DNA of 9,508 bases from DAIOHQ01 sp036744635 (GTDB lineage: Bacteria; Planctomycetota; Phycisphaerae; Tepidisphaerales; Tepidisphaeraceae): contig DAIOHQ010000197.1 in assembly GCA_036744635.1 (NCBI GenBank), positions 1 to 9,508 on the forward strand. The letters run 5' to 3'. This document shows positions 1 to 9,076 of this stretch, one piece after another. How positions within the stretch are numbered: position 1 is the first letter of the stretch; every line of letters begins with the position of its first letter. The position numbers were made by a program, and so were the translations under genes. A model generated the notes under the pieces. It saw only the letters and a list, made by a program, of their open reading frames with translations. It was not told the DNA's origin and made no database searches.

Positions 1-45
1 AGTTGCGAAAAGCCCTGAAAAATCAGGCTAAAGAGGCTTAAGGAA

Positions 46-135
46 ATGGCATTCGTTCCTGACCCCTTTCCGCACCCGCCGGCGTCGGTGGTGGATCATT
101 CCGGCGAGGCGATTGGCGCGGATGCGGATTTTTTT
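46..135 (+). other. Probable N-terminal coding segment of the C1 peptidase, in a different frame from the rest
   Basis: ATG 46 follows an AAGAGG Shine-Dalgarno-like sequence (31-36) with 9 bases spacing, so it is the best start for the peptidase gene. Its frame yields MAFVPDPFPHPP and on to ...DADFF, then, unshifted, continues with unrelated residues to a stop at 274-276 (76 aa). The peptidase frame is open from 63 but has no ATG, GTG or TTG before 240. Frame 1 codons meet a T7 run (129-135) phased as T TTT TTT; a -1 slip or one missing T joins residue Phe30 exactly to Ser-Gly-Ala-Ala in the peptidase frame. That this segment encodes the N-terminus is inference. Confidence 0.45.
129..135 (+). 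other. T7 run: candidate -1 slippery site or indel
   Basis: Seven T's lie in the phase T TTT TTT relative to the ATG 46 frame, the classic X XXY YYZ form. A -1 slip continues at TCA 135 in the peptidase frame, giving a fused product of about 690 aa. Transcriptional slippage or a one-base sequencing/assembly deletion would give the same join. Against this reading, the C1 nucleophile codon (123-125) sits in the downstream frame; if frame 1 is used up to the T run that position becomes Ala. A frame change upstream of 123 would keep the Cys. Confidence 0.35.
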
Positions 136-239
136 CAGGAGCCGCCGCGGGAGATCGGGCGCGTGCTGTCGGCGCGGACGATAAAAAGGCGCAGCTCTCC
201 GAGCAATTTCTATATTGGGCGTGCAAGGAGATCGATGGG

Positions 240-2117
240 TTGCCCAGCGGCGGCACCTACATTCACACCGCCATGACGGCATTGGGGAACTACGGAATCT
301 GCCCGGGCGATGCCTGGCGCTACAACCCAAAGCAGAACGATCACAACGAATCGCAGGCGCCGCCTCCCAACGGCGCGGTGGATGCGGCGTGGGATTTTCG
401 GATGGCCGCATCGCGCACGGTCGAGCCATCCTATGTGGAGCTGTACAAGCAGGCGCTGGCCGGCAGCGGCGACACGCCGGGGATGCCGATTGTGTTCGCG
501 GTGCTGCTGTTCGATAGCTGGTACCGCTCGGCCGAGACCCATCGCACCGGCAAGATCACCATGCCGCTGCCGCGCGAGCAGCCGCTGCAGATGGGCCATG
601 CGATGTGCGTGGTGGGATATGTTGATGACGCCAACGTTCCAGGCGGCGGGTATTTCATCGTGCGCAACAGTTGGAGCGAGCGCTGGGCCCCCGACAGCCC
701 CGAAGCGCCCGGCCACGCGATCATGCCGTACGCATATGCCTCGCGCTATGCGATCGAGGCGTTCACGGGGCCGGCGCAGGTGACTATTGGGGCGGTGGAA
801 AGGAAGGATCGTGATCCGGTTGAGGCGTTCATCCGCAAGCTGACGGCGCCCGCACGCGACCTGGAAGGGAAGCTGATTGAGGCGGGGGTGGCGGTGCTGG
901 CCAGCCCGGCGGCGCCGGATGAGATGATGGAGGATACTCCGGCAAATCGCCGCGCCTTTCTCGACAAAGGGTGCGCGTGGACCGGCGCTACCCGCGGGCG
1001 AACCCTGGTTCCCGCCCGAAGCGCCCTGCCGAAGGAGGCTCGCGCGGCGATGGACCTGGCGCAGATTGCCCGCCAGAAGTTTTTCGCAACCGTGGATGAG
1101 AATCTGAAGACGGTGGTAGGGAGCCGGTTTCCCGATATTCACCTCCCGATGCGCTCGAACCTTCTGCCGTGGGAGCCGAACATCGGCCGCGTGGAGGAAG
1201 AAGCGGACCTGGGGCCGCATTTGGCGCGGGCGCTGGCGAAATCGAGCGGGGCGGGGGACGATGTCGAGTCTTCGGCGCAGTGGCGGGATTTCTGCGCCGG
1301 CCTTGGCGGGGCCAAAGTCTATCGCATCTCAGGCGGTCTGACGCACCTCCACGCGGTGGTCGCTTTTGCCGCCAACGTCGCGGTGAATCCCGGGCAGCCG
1401 CCGCAGATCGAACCGCCCGATGCGCGAACGATTGACGTGGTGCGCGCCGCGTATGCGGATTGGCTCGCCGCCGGCGGTGACAAAGCGGCCTTCACCTTCT
1501 TTACCATTGGCAGCCCGCTTCCCTGGCCAGCCGAGGTGGAAGGGATGTCGGCGGGTGATTCACTTACGGTCTGCTGCGGTCCGGGCGGGGAGAAAGGCAG
1601 CGCGGCCGGATGGGATGTGCGCGTGCCGCCGCAGTTCGCGGCGCCGGCCTCGGCGCGCGACTTCATCGACCGGCTGCGTCCCGAGACTCGCCAGCAGCGC
1701 ATCTCGAAGATCAAGACCATCGTCGATGACCTGCTCGACACCGGCTACGAGGGGAATATCCACGTGGACAAGCTGGCCCGCCAGAGCGGCTATCGCCGCA
1801 GCGCGGTGCAGGATGCACTGTTTGCGATGCAGGAATCCGGGCACTATCGGCTTTACAAGATGGACGATGGCCAACTCGCGGTGGACCGCAAGAGCGGCGG
1901 GCAGCGCATCAACCCATCCAGCATCCGCCGCGGGACGTTTGCAAAATTCGCGGTGACGATCGTGGTGATGGGACTGACGGTGGGGATTTCCACCGCCCGC
2001 GGCCTTCTGATGAATGGCCCGATTCACCCCTGGAGTATGGTGGCGCTGCTGCCGCTGATGTATGTCGGCCGGATCGCCGACCGCCGGCTCAACCGATTGA
2101 TGGACGCCAAGGAGTAA
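240..2117 (+). CDS. Papain-like (C1) cysteine peptidase with winged-helix-like segment and two C-terminal membrane helices
   Basis: Numbered from TTG 240 (625 aa), the protein shows the C1 catalytic His in GHAMCVVGYVDD (His120) and the catalytic Asn in YFIVRNSWSERW (Asn143). The same frame is open back to 63 and encodes AQLSEQFLYWACKEIDG just before 240, the LSEQ block of papain-family enzymes. It also has a Cys at 123-125 (C-G-F-F-S), 25 residues before the Ser of LSEQ, matching papain C25-W-A-F-S spacing. TTG 240 has AAGGAG at 225-230, but a product from there would lack the nucleophile, so I think the true start is upstream (see 46..135). Residues about 190-480 are unrecognised. Residues about 490-550 look like a winged helix. 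Hydrophobic stretches at about 567-590 and 597-611 predict a membrane anchor with a short basic tail. It is probably an intracellular membrane-bound peptidase; the substrate is unknown. Confidence 0.75.
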   Translation: MPSGGTYIHTAMTALGNYGICPGDAWRYNPKQNDHNESQAPPPNGAVDAAWDFRMAASRTVEPSYVELYKQALAGSGDTPGMPIVFAVLLFDSWYRSAETHRTGKITMPLPREQPLQMGHAMCVVGYVDDANVPGGGYFIVRNSWSERWAPDSPEAPGHAIMPYAYASRYAIEAFTGPAQVTIGAVERKDRDPVEAFIRKLTAPARDLEGKLIEAGVAVLASPAAPDEMMEDTPANRRAFLDKGCAWTGATRGRTLVPARSALPKEARAAMDLAQIARQKFFATVDENLKTVVGSRFPDIHLPMRSNLLPWEPNIGRVEEEADLGPHLARALAKSSGAGDDVESSAQWRDFCAGLGGAKVYRISGGLTHLHAVVAFAANVAVNPGQPPQIEPPDARTIDVVRAAYADWLAAGGDKAAFTFFTIGSPLPWPAEVEGMSAGDSLTVCCGPGGEKGSAAGWDVRVPPQFAAPASARDFIDRLRPETRQQRISKIKTIVDDLLDTGYEGNIHVDKLARQSGYRRSAVQDALFAMQESGHYRLYKMDDGQLAVDRKSGGQRINPSSIRRGTFAKFAVTIVVMGLTVGISTARGLLMNGPIHPWSMVALLPLMYVGRIADRRLNRLMDAKE

Positions 2118-2126
2118 CACCTCATG
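2109..2126 (+). promoter_or_regulatory. Strong ribosome binding site and ATG out of frame with the downstream gene
   Basis: AAGGAG (2109-2114), overlapping the end of the peptidase gene, is 9 bases ahead of ATG 2124. That frame begins MSFTDSVDADAFG and stops at 2229-2231 (35 aa). The long downstream ORF is in another frame, whose first ATG (2146) has no Shine-Dalgarno. Removing one T from the T4 run at 2129-2132 would fuse this ATG in frame as MSLPIPWMQMLS.... I infer this is the ancestral translation start of the downstream gene, separated from it by a one-base indel or a sequence error. Confidence 0.5.
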
Positions 2127-2145
2127 AGTTTTACCGATTCCGTGG

Positions 2146-3681
2146 ATGCAGATGCTTTCGGTGCTGCGCCAGCCGGATGGCAGTGCCGCGGTCCAACCCG
2201 CGGCGGAGAATGCCCGCGCCACGCCGGATGACCGCGCCACTTTTGCCCAGGTGCGTACCACTCCGCAGAAGATGGAGATCTCCTTCGCGGCCGTCGTGAC
2301 CGAGAGTTCTTCGCAGGCATGGGACCTGATCTTGCGCGGTTCGTGGATGATCGCCGATCCCGGCCGGTTCCTTTCGAGTTATGCCCTGTCGGCGGTTTCC
2401 GCCGATGCGCCGTTGTCGCGCCCAATGGCCGAATCGTGGCTGGCCAATTCCCTGCGCGCCCGCGTGGGTGATGCAGCGCGGGGAAAGACCATCGCGTATC
2501 TGCGCGATCAGGATGGGCTTCCGGCGGCCTGGTGGCAGAAGCGGCTCGATGAATGGATGGCGGCCGGCGGCATTCGCTTCACCGTCGTCGAAGCCAAATG
2601 GGAAAGTGCTGACACCGCCCGCGCGGATGCCGAACGCCGCCAGCGCGAAGATCTGCAGCGCATCGCCGAATTCCGCCAGCAGCAGATTCAGGCGGAGCTG
2701 CGCGAAACGGAATCCACCGCGGCGTATAAAAAGGAAAAGTCCCGCCTGCGCGCTGACATGACTCTCTCGGCCAGCGAGCAGGAGCAGCGCCTGCGCAAGG
2801 CGGAATTGGATTATCGCCGCGAGTTGCTGGAGGCAGAGCAGCGCGTCGAAGAAGCCCGCCGCGTTGCCGACCGCGCCGCCCTGGAGCACGAGTTGACGAT
2901 GGCCAGGCTTGCCAATGATGTGGCGGCCGAAACCGATGCCAAACAGCGCCGCGAGACAGCGCAGCAGCGCCAGGCGGTGGTTGAGCAGCGGCTGGGGCGC
3001 GCCCGCCAGGCGGTGGCGGACCTGGGGGCAGCGCCGCCGGAATTGCTCCGCGAGCTGACCGGGCACGACGCGCGCAAAGCATTTCAGGCGGCCGAGCGGC
3101 TGGTCTCGCCTGAGTTTCGCCTGCCGGCCGACGCCCTGGCCGGGCTTGGATTCGCGGTGGGACGACAGTCGTTTACACAACTATTAAAAGACCGACAGGC
3201 ATCCGATCCGGGACAAGTCGCGCTAGCAAAGGAAGAGTTGCGCACACGCGACATCGGCGCTGCCAAGGTCAAGGCGCTGCCGATCGGGTCATCACTGCAG
3301 TTTTCCGTGCGCAGCGGCCGCGATGGTTTTTTCACGCTTCTCAACATCGGCACCAGCGGATCGGTCTATCTCCAGGCTCCCAGCGCCATGGTCCGGCCCC
3401 AGGCGTCTCGGGTGGTCGCGGGCAGGAACTACCTGATTCCCGGCCCGGAACTGTTCCCCTGGCCGGGCGATTATCGGGAGGAAGGTCCCGGCGGGTGGGA
3501 GCATCTTGCGGTGATCGTTTCTGACGAAATCCTGGTCGATGACTCGACGCTTGCCCGCTCCAGCGGAGACATGCCCATCGTAAAGCTCTCCGAAGACGAG
3601 CTTTATGGCATCATGGAAAGACTTTCGAGACTGGCTGACGGCGCCTGGAGCGCGGGAGTTCTGTCGTTTCTTGTCGGGTGA
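2146..3681 (+). CDS. Coiled-coil protein with DUF4384-like C-terminal domain and possible SPFH-like N-terminus
   Basis: 511 aa from ATG 2146, the first ATG in frame; see the out-of-frame ATG at 2124 for a likely longer start. Residues 43-150 alternate hydrophobic and polar segments (ISFAAVVTESS, WMIADPGRF, GGIRFTVVEAKWES) and lead directly into a charged coiled coil at about 152-292, rich in Glu, Arg, Gln and Ala. This layout recalls SPFH/band-7 proteins, but the match is weak. Residues about 376-462 fit DUF4384: a short beta strand (LQFSVRS), DGFFTLLNI, GSVYLQAPS, a YLIPGPE segment and PGGWEHLAVIVS. No signal peptide or membrane helix is visible. DUF4384 is known from proteins near or fused to caspase-like peptidases, so lying directly behind a cysteine peptidase is suggestive. 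A joint role with the peptidase is inference; they probably share a transcript. Confidence 0.7.
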   Translation: MQMLSVLRQPDGSAAVQPAAENARATPDDRATFAQVRTTPQKMEISFAAVVTESSSQAWDLILRGSWMIADPGRFLSSYALSAVSADAPLSRPMAESWLANSLRARVGDAARGKTIAYLRDQDGLPAAWWQKRLDEWMAAGGIRFTVVEAKWESADTARADAERRQREDLQRIAEFRQQQIQAELRETESTAAYKKEKSRLRADMTLSASEQEQRLRKAELDYRRELLEAEQRVEEARRVADRAALEHELTMARLANDVAAETDAKQRRETAQQRQAVVEQRLGRARQAVADLGAAPPELLRELTGHDARKAFQAAERLVSPEFRLPADALAGLGFAVGRQSFTQLLKDRQASDPGQVALAKEELRTRDIGAAKVKALPIGSSLQFSVRSGRDGFFTLLNIGTSGSVYLQAPSAMVRPQASRVVAGRNYLIPGPELFPWPGDYREEGPGGWEHLAVIVSDEILVDDSTLARSSGDMPIVKLSEDELYGIMERLSRLADGAWSAGVLSFLVG

Positions 3682-3691
3682 TCTGGCGGCG

Positions 3692-3713
3692 AAAACCGGC
3701 AAAACCGGCAAAA
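3692..3713 (+). repeat. Phased A-tract repeat (AAAACCGGC x2 plus AAAA) upstream of promoter
   Basis: AAAACCGGC occurs twice in tandem (3692-3700, 3701-3709), followed by a third AAAA (3710-3713). The A-tracts recur every 9 bases and fall at about -62, -53 and -44 relative to the transcription start predicted from the promoter at 3719..3747. This is where an UP element would contact the alpha-subunit C-terminal domain. The repeat is seen directly; UP-element function is inference. It begins 11 bases after the preceding stop codon. Confidence 0.5.
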
Positions 3714-3718
3714 TTGTC

Positions 3719-3747
3719 TTGACAGGAAGGGATTGTTGGTGTATAAG
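3719..3747 (+). promoter_or_regulatory. Near-consensus sigma-70 promoter for rpoB
   Basis: TTGACA (3719-3724) matches the -35 consensus perfectly. The spacer is 17 bases (3725-3741), and TATAAG (3742-3747) matches five of six -10 positions. Transcription would start near 3754, about 375 bases before the rpoB ATG. No other gene lies between, so the target is rpoB and, by readthrough, the genes after it. This is the strongest promoter match I found in the window. Confidence 0.75.
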
Positions 3748-3802
3748 GGGGCGTCGAATTGGAAAAGCGTTACAAATAAAACTTCGGTACTACCAGGATT
3801 TT

Positions 3803-3822
3803 CCTGCCCGAAACGGGGCGGG
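3803..3822 (+). promoter_or_regulatory. GC-rich leader hairpin 1
   Basis: CCTGCCCG (3803-3810) pairs with CGGGGCGGG (3814-3822) across an AAA loop, giving eight base pairs (one G-U) with a single bulged G. A T-rich stretch (3832-3842) follows only after a gap, so it is not a textbook intrinsic terminator. Its right arm directly precedes the ATG of the small leader ORF at 3824 and could mask it. Confidence 0.4.
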
Positions 3823-3823
3823 A

Positions 3824-3850
3824 ATGTTCTGGTTCTATTTTTGCGCTTGA
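3824..3850 (+). other. Possible aromatic-rich leader peptide ORF (MFWFYFCA)
   Basis: ATG 3824 opens an eight-codon frame ending at TGA 3848-3850, encoding Met-Phe-Trp-Phe-Tyr-Phe-Cys-Ala. It sits between two hairpins in the rpoB leader, as attenuator leader peptides do, and five of eight residues are aromatic. The upstream GGGGCGGG is only a weak Shine-Dalgarno match, and the aromatic codons could simply result from a T-rich stretch. Speculative. Confidence 0.2.
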
Positions 3851-3869
3851 ATGCTTCGCATTCGGGTGC
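3843..3869 (+). promoter_or_regulatory. Leader hairpin 2
   Basis: Bases 3843-3854 pair with 3858-3869 around a TTC loop, giving 12 consecutive pairs of which three are G-T. The core is GAATGC against GCATTC. It overlaps the last codons of the small ORF at 3824..3850, so ribosomes finishing that ORF would unfold it. No T-run follows. Confidence 0.45.
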
Positions 3870-3934
3870 TATTGTGACGCGTATTATGGGATCAGGAACC
3901 TGGCGCTTGCGCGAATGGCGCGTCCGGGATGACA

Positions 3935-3968
3935 GGCCGCTTTTCGTAAAGGTAAGCGGCCAATTTTA
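3935..3968 (+). terminator. Leader hairpin 3 with short T-rich tail: possible attenuator
   Basis: GGCCGCTT (3935-3942) and AAGCGGCC (3954-3961) form a perfect 8-bp stem with an 11-base loop, followed at once by AATTTTA (3962-3968). Stem plus tail resembles a weak intrinsic terminator. Since it lies downstream of the rpoB promoter and 168 bases before the gene, partial termination (attenuation) is more likely than full termination. The tail is short, so function is uncertain. Confidence 0.4.
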
Positions 3969-4129
3969 TCGGCTTATCCAAGTGGGGCGGTTGAATGGTA
4001 GTGTAAGTGCTTGATGCATTTTGGTTTATGATCCAGTAAGTGGATCCGGCCGGTGTGTCGGCTCGGCATAGGGGTTTTGGCAGTCTGTCCGGTGGTCGTT
4101 CATCCCCGTTCGGCAAAAAGGAACATCTG

Positions 4130-7903
<3,774 letters not shown>

Positions 7904-7913
7904 GGAGCACTTG

Positions 7914-8105
7914 ATGGTGGCTCTGCGATTCGATTTTGTAATTGTATTGGTGCTCGCAGTGACTGCTGCAATCGTCGTCGCAATTGCCCTGGTGTTTCTG
8001 GCCGCGTACCTGCGAGTGCGGTTTGAGCGGCGTAACGAGCGTCGCGGATTTGAAGTGAAGGTGGCGCCGGAAGCTGAGAAGAGTGAGGATGGCGATCTGC
8101 TGTAG
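7914..8105 (+). CDS. Small single-helix membrane protein
   Basis: 63 aa from ATG 7914, preceded by GAGGAG (7902-7907) with 6 bases spacing; TTG 7911 is possible but less well placed. Residues about 6-33 are a continuous hydrophobic helix (FVIVLVLAVTAAIVVAIALV), followed by a basic stretch (RVRFERRNERR) and an acidic tail ending SEDGDLL. Basic residues after the helix predict a cytoplasmic C-terminus. It starts 10 bases after the rpoB stop and is therefore almost certainly co-transcribed with it. No family is recognised. Its last codons resemble the end of rpoB at both DNA and protein level. A fortuitous ORF is possible, but the ribosome binding site, clear helix and tight packing argue for a real gene. 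Confidence 0.65.
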   Translation: MVALRFDFVIVLVLAVTAAIVVAIALVFLAAYLRVRFERRNERRGFEVKVAPEAEKSEDGDLL

Positions 8106-8121
8106 TGGAGCGTTCGTGATG
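8084..8121 (+). repeat. Imperfect direct repeat, copy 2: end of small membrane gene
   Basis: TGAGGATGGCGAT (8084-8096) is identical to 7882-7894. The following CTGCTGTAG, GGAG and ATG 8119 parallel the rpoB stop, ribosome binding site and next start, with small gaps. The copies lie 202 bases apart and bracket the small membrane gene. They could mark tandem duplication of a gene-junction segment or insertion of that gene. Confidence 0.5.
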
Positions 8122-8499
8122 ACTTGGGACGAATTTGCCATTGATTTGCTTAAGGCCGCGAAGGCGATGCTCGGAACGCATCCCCGCAGCTCGGCGTCGC
8201 GCGCGTATTACGCAGCACATATCGCTCTGGCTAAGGTGCTTGAGGCGCATGGTTTCGTTCCAGATCGCGGTTACTCAACTCAGCAGCACAAGCGACAGTC
8301 TCGGCTGATCGGACAACATCTCGGGCATCTGGGCCCGGTGGGCGTCAGAGCACTGAAGCAACTATTCTCTCGCCTTTACACGCGTCGAATCGACGCTGAT
8401 TACGTGCGGCGCGTGACGATCGACCGACAGATTGCCTTAGACTCGTTGCGGGATGCCAGCGCGGTATTCGTTGTTCTGGACGTAAAGGAGGCCGCATGA
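8119..8499 (+). CDS. HEPN-domain protein (UPF0332-like)
   Basis: 126 aa from ATG 8119, with GGAG at 8107-8110 upstream; an in-frame upstream start at 8083 lies inside the previous gene and is unlikely. The sequence RSSASRAYYAAHIALAKVLEAHG matches the conserved (A/S)SRAYYAAFH...L helix of UPF0332/HEPN proteins. Later come the family's typical His in a QQHKRQSRLI segment, an Arg-x-x-x-Ala-Asp-Tyr motif (RIDADYV) and a C-terminal helix rich in Ala and Val. Arg28 and His34 form an Rx5H arrangement; the usual UPF0332 spacing (RAYYAAFH) is one residue longer. HEPN proteins are often RNases or the partners of nucleotidyltransferase antitoxins, but no MNT gene is present here. The next gene overlaps by ATGA, so the two are translationally coupled. 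Toxicity or RNase activity is not shown by the sequence. Confidence 0.8.
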   Translation: MTWDEFAIDLLKAAKAMLGTHPRSSASRAYYAAHIALAKVLEAHGFVPDRGYSTQQHKRQSRLIGQHLGHLGPVGVRALKQLFSRLYTRRIDADYVRRVTIDRQIALDSLRDASAVFVVLDVKEAA

Positions 8500-8762
8500 C
8501 CCTCATTGAACCTGTGCTTCGCGAGGAGATTGCTCGGCACGTGCAGGATGTTTTGAACCGGCATCAGCCGCATGGATATCGTGTGGAAGTTGATTCAGAT
8601 GCGGTTCTGAAAGATGATGAGTGGTATCACGTAGTTGTTGTGACGTCTCCAAGGGACGTTCGAGATCGCGAGTTTTATGATGCACTGGCTCAAGCCGAGT
8701 CTGAACTCAATGATCAAAACGATGGACATCAATATTTACTGGTGCCCGCCATCGCCGACTGA
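8496..8762 (+). CDS. 88-residue acidic protein coupled to the HEPN gene
   Basis: ATG 8496 overlaps the HEPN stop (ATGA), and AAAGGAGG (8484-8491) provides a very strong ribosome binding site. The protein is acidic, with a hydrophobic strand (WYHVVVVTSP) after an Asp/Glu-rich turn, a helix (REFYDALAQAESELNDQ) and a C-terminal strand (YLLVPAIAD), suggesting a small alpha/beta fold. No family name can be assigned with confidence; the WxxVVV ... YDxLAxxExEL ... LLVPA pattern looks conserved rather than random. The tight coupling suggests a functional partner, possibly the antitoxin-like neutraliser of the HEPN protein; that is inference. It has no nucleotidyltransferase motif (GSxxxGxxxxxSDxD), so the pair is not the common HEPN-MNT type. 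Confidence 0.7.
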   Translation: MTLIEPVLREEIARHVQDVLNRHQPHGYRVEVDSDAVLKDDEWYHVVVVTSPRDVRDREFYDALAQAESELNDQNDGHQYLLVPAIAD

Positions 8763-8822
8763 GCAGCCGTTCTTCATGCACAGGTTCACAACGGATGAGT
8801 AAAGCTCCCTTGGTAGACCATT

Positions 8823-9044
8823 ATGAGTCAGAACGTGAAATGGGAGTATCACACGATCACGCTGATCGCGGAGAAGAAAGCTCCGGGCGAGTATGTGATT
8901 GGCGAATCGCATGTCCGCGAGTTGGATGGCCTCGGCTCGGAAGGGTGGGAATTGGTGTCAGTGGTCCCGATGATGCAGGACGGTGTGCTTCATGAGGTGA
9001 CGTATGTCTTGAAGCGTCCTCTCCAGCCGTCGAGATGGAAGTAA
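8823..9044 (+). CDS. DUF4177-like small protein
   Basis: 73 aa. The pattern KWEYHTITL near the N-terminus, a charged helix with ELDGLGSEGWELVSVVPM, and a closing strand VTYVLKRPL is the DUF4177 signature (WEY ... LNxLGxEGWELVxV ... YxLKR). The family has no established function; it is a small alpha/beta domain found as single-domain proteins. The start is placed at ATG 8823 because the conserved WEY motif should be close to the N-terminus, although no good Shine-Dalgarno precedes it (nearest GGTAG, about 8814). It lies 60 bases after the 88-residue gene with nothing recognisable between. Confidence 0.75.
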   Translation: MSQNVKWEYHTITLIAEKKAPGEYVIGESHVRELDGLGSEGWELVSVVPMMQDGVLHEVTYVLKRPLQPSRWK

Positions 9045-9076
9045 ATCCCAACCGGTTCATCGTGTAAGCGAACAGG

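Larger units (their letters stand above)
3754..4129 (+). other. Long untranslated leader of rpoB
   Basis: About 375 bases separate the predicted start site from rpoB with no convincing long gene: the 93-aa frame at 3733..4014 and the antisense frame at 3892..4116 resemble nothing I know. The leader contains three stable-looking hairpins and an aromatic-rich 8-codon ORF, listed separately. It ends in AAGGA (4118-4122), 7 bases before ATG 4130, a good ribosome binding site. In many bacteria rpoB is governed by attenuation and by L10-L12 autoregulation. Here no rplJ/rplL genes are adjacent, so this leader may be where control happens; that is inference. Confidence 0.5.

Noticed and set aside
11..29. 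Hairpin AGCC-CTGA-AAAA-TCAG-GCT near the window edge
   Set aside because: Has a bulge, and no T-run follows on the plus strand; a T4 follows on the minus strand but no minus-strand gene leads to it.
210..1220. 336-codon open frame on the minus strand across the peptidase gene
   Set aside because: Rich in Arg, His, Ala and Gly without recognisable motifs; a shadow of a GC-rich coding region whose plus strand carries clear C1 motifs.
3733..4014. 93-codon frame in the rpoB leader
   Set aside because: Begins within the promoter spacer, before the predicted transcription start, has no ribosome binding site and no protein family resemblance.
4004..4032. Second rpoB promoter with TATGAT at 4027-4032
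   Set aside because: The -10 is good but the -35 position (TAAGTG) is poor, and TTGATG at 4011 is only 10 bases away; too weak to list.
4040..4129. Extending rpoB upstream to GTG 4040
   Set aside because: No ribosome binding site there, the added 30 residues are not RpoB-like, and ATG 4130 has AAGGA at the right distance.
8795..8995. 66-codon frame overlapping the DUF4177-like gene
   Set aside because: Different frame from the conserved WEY/EGWEL pattern; low-complexity residues.
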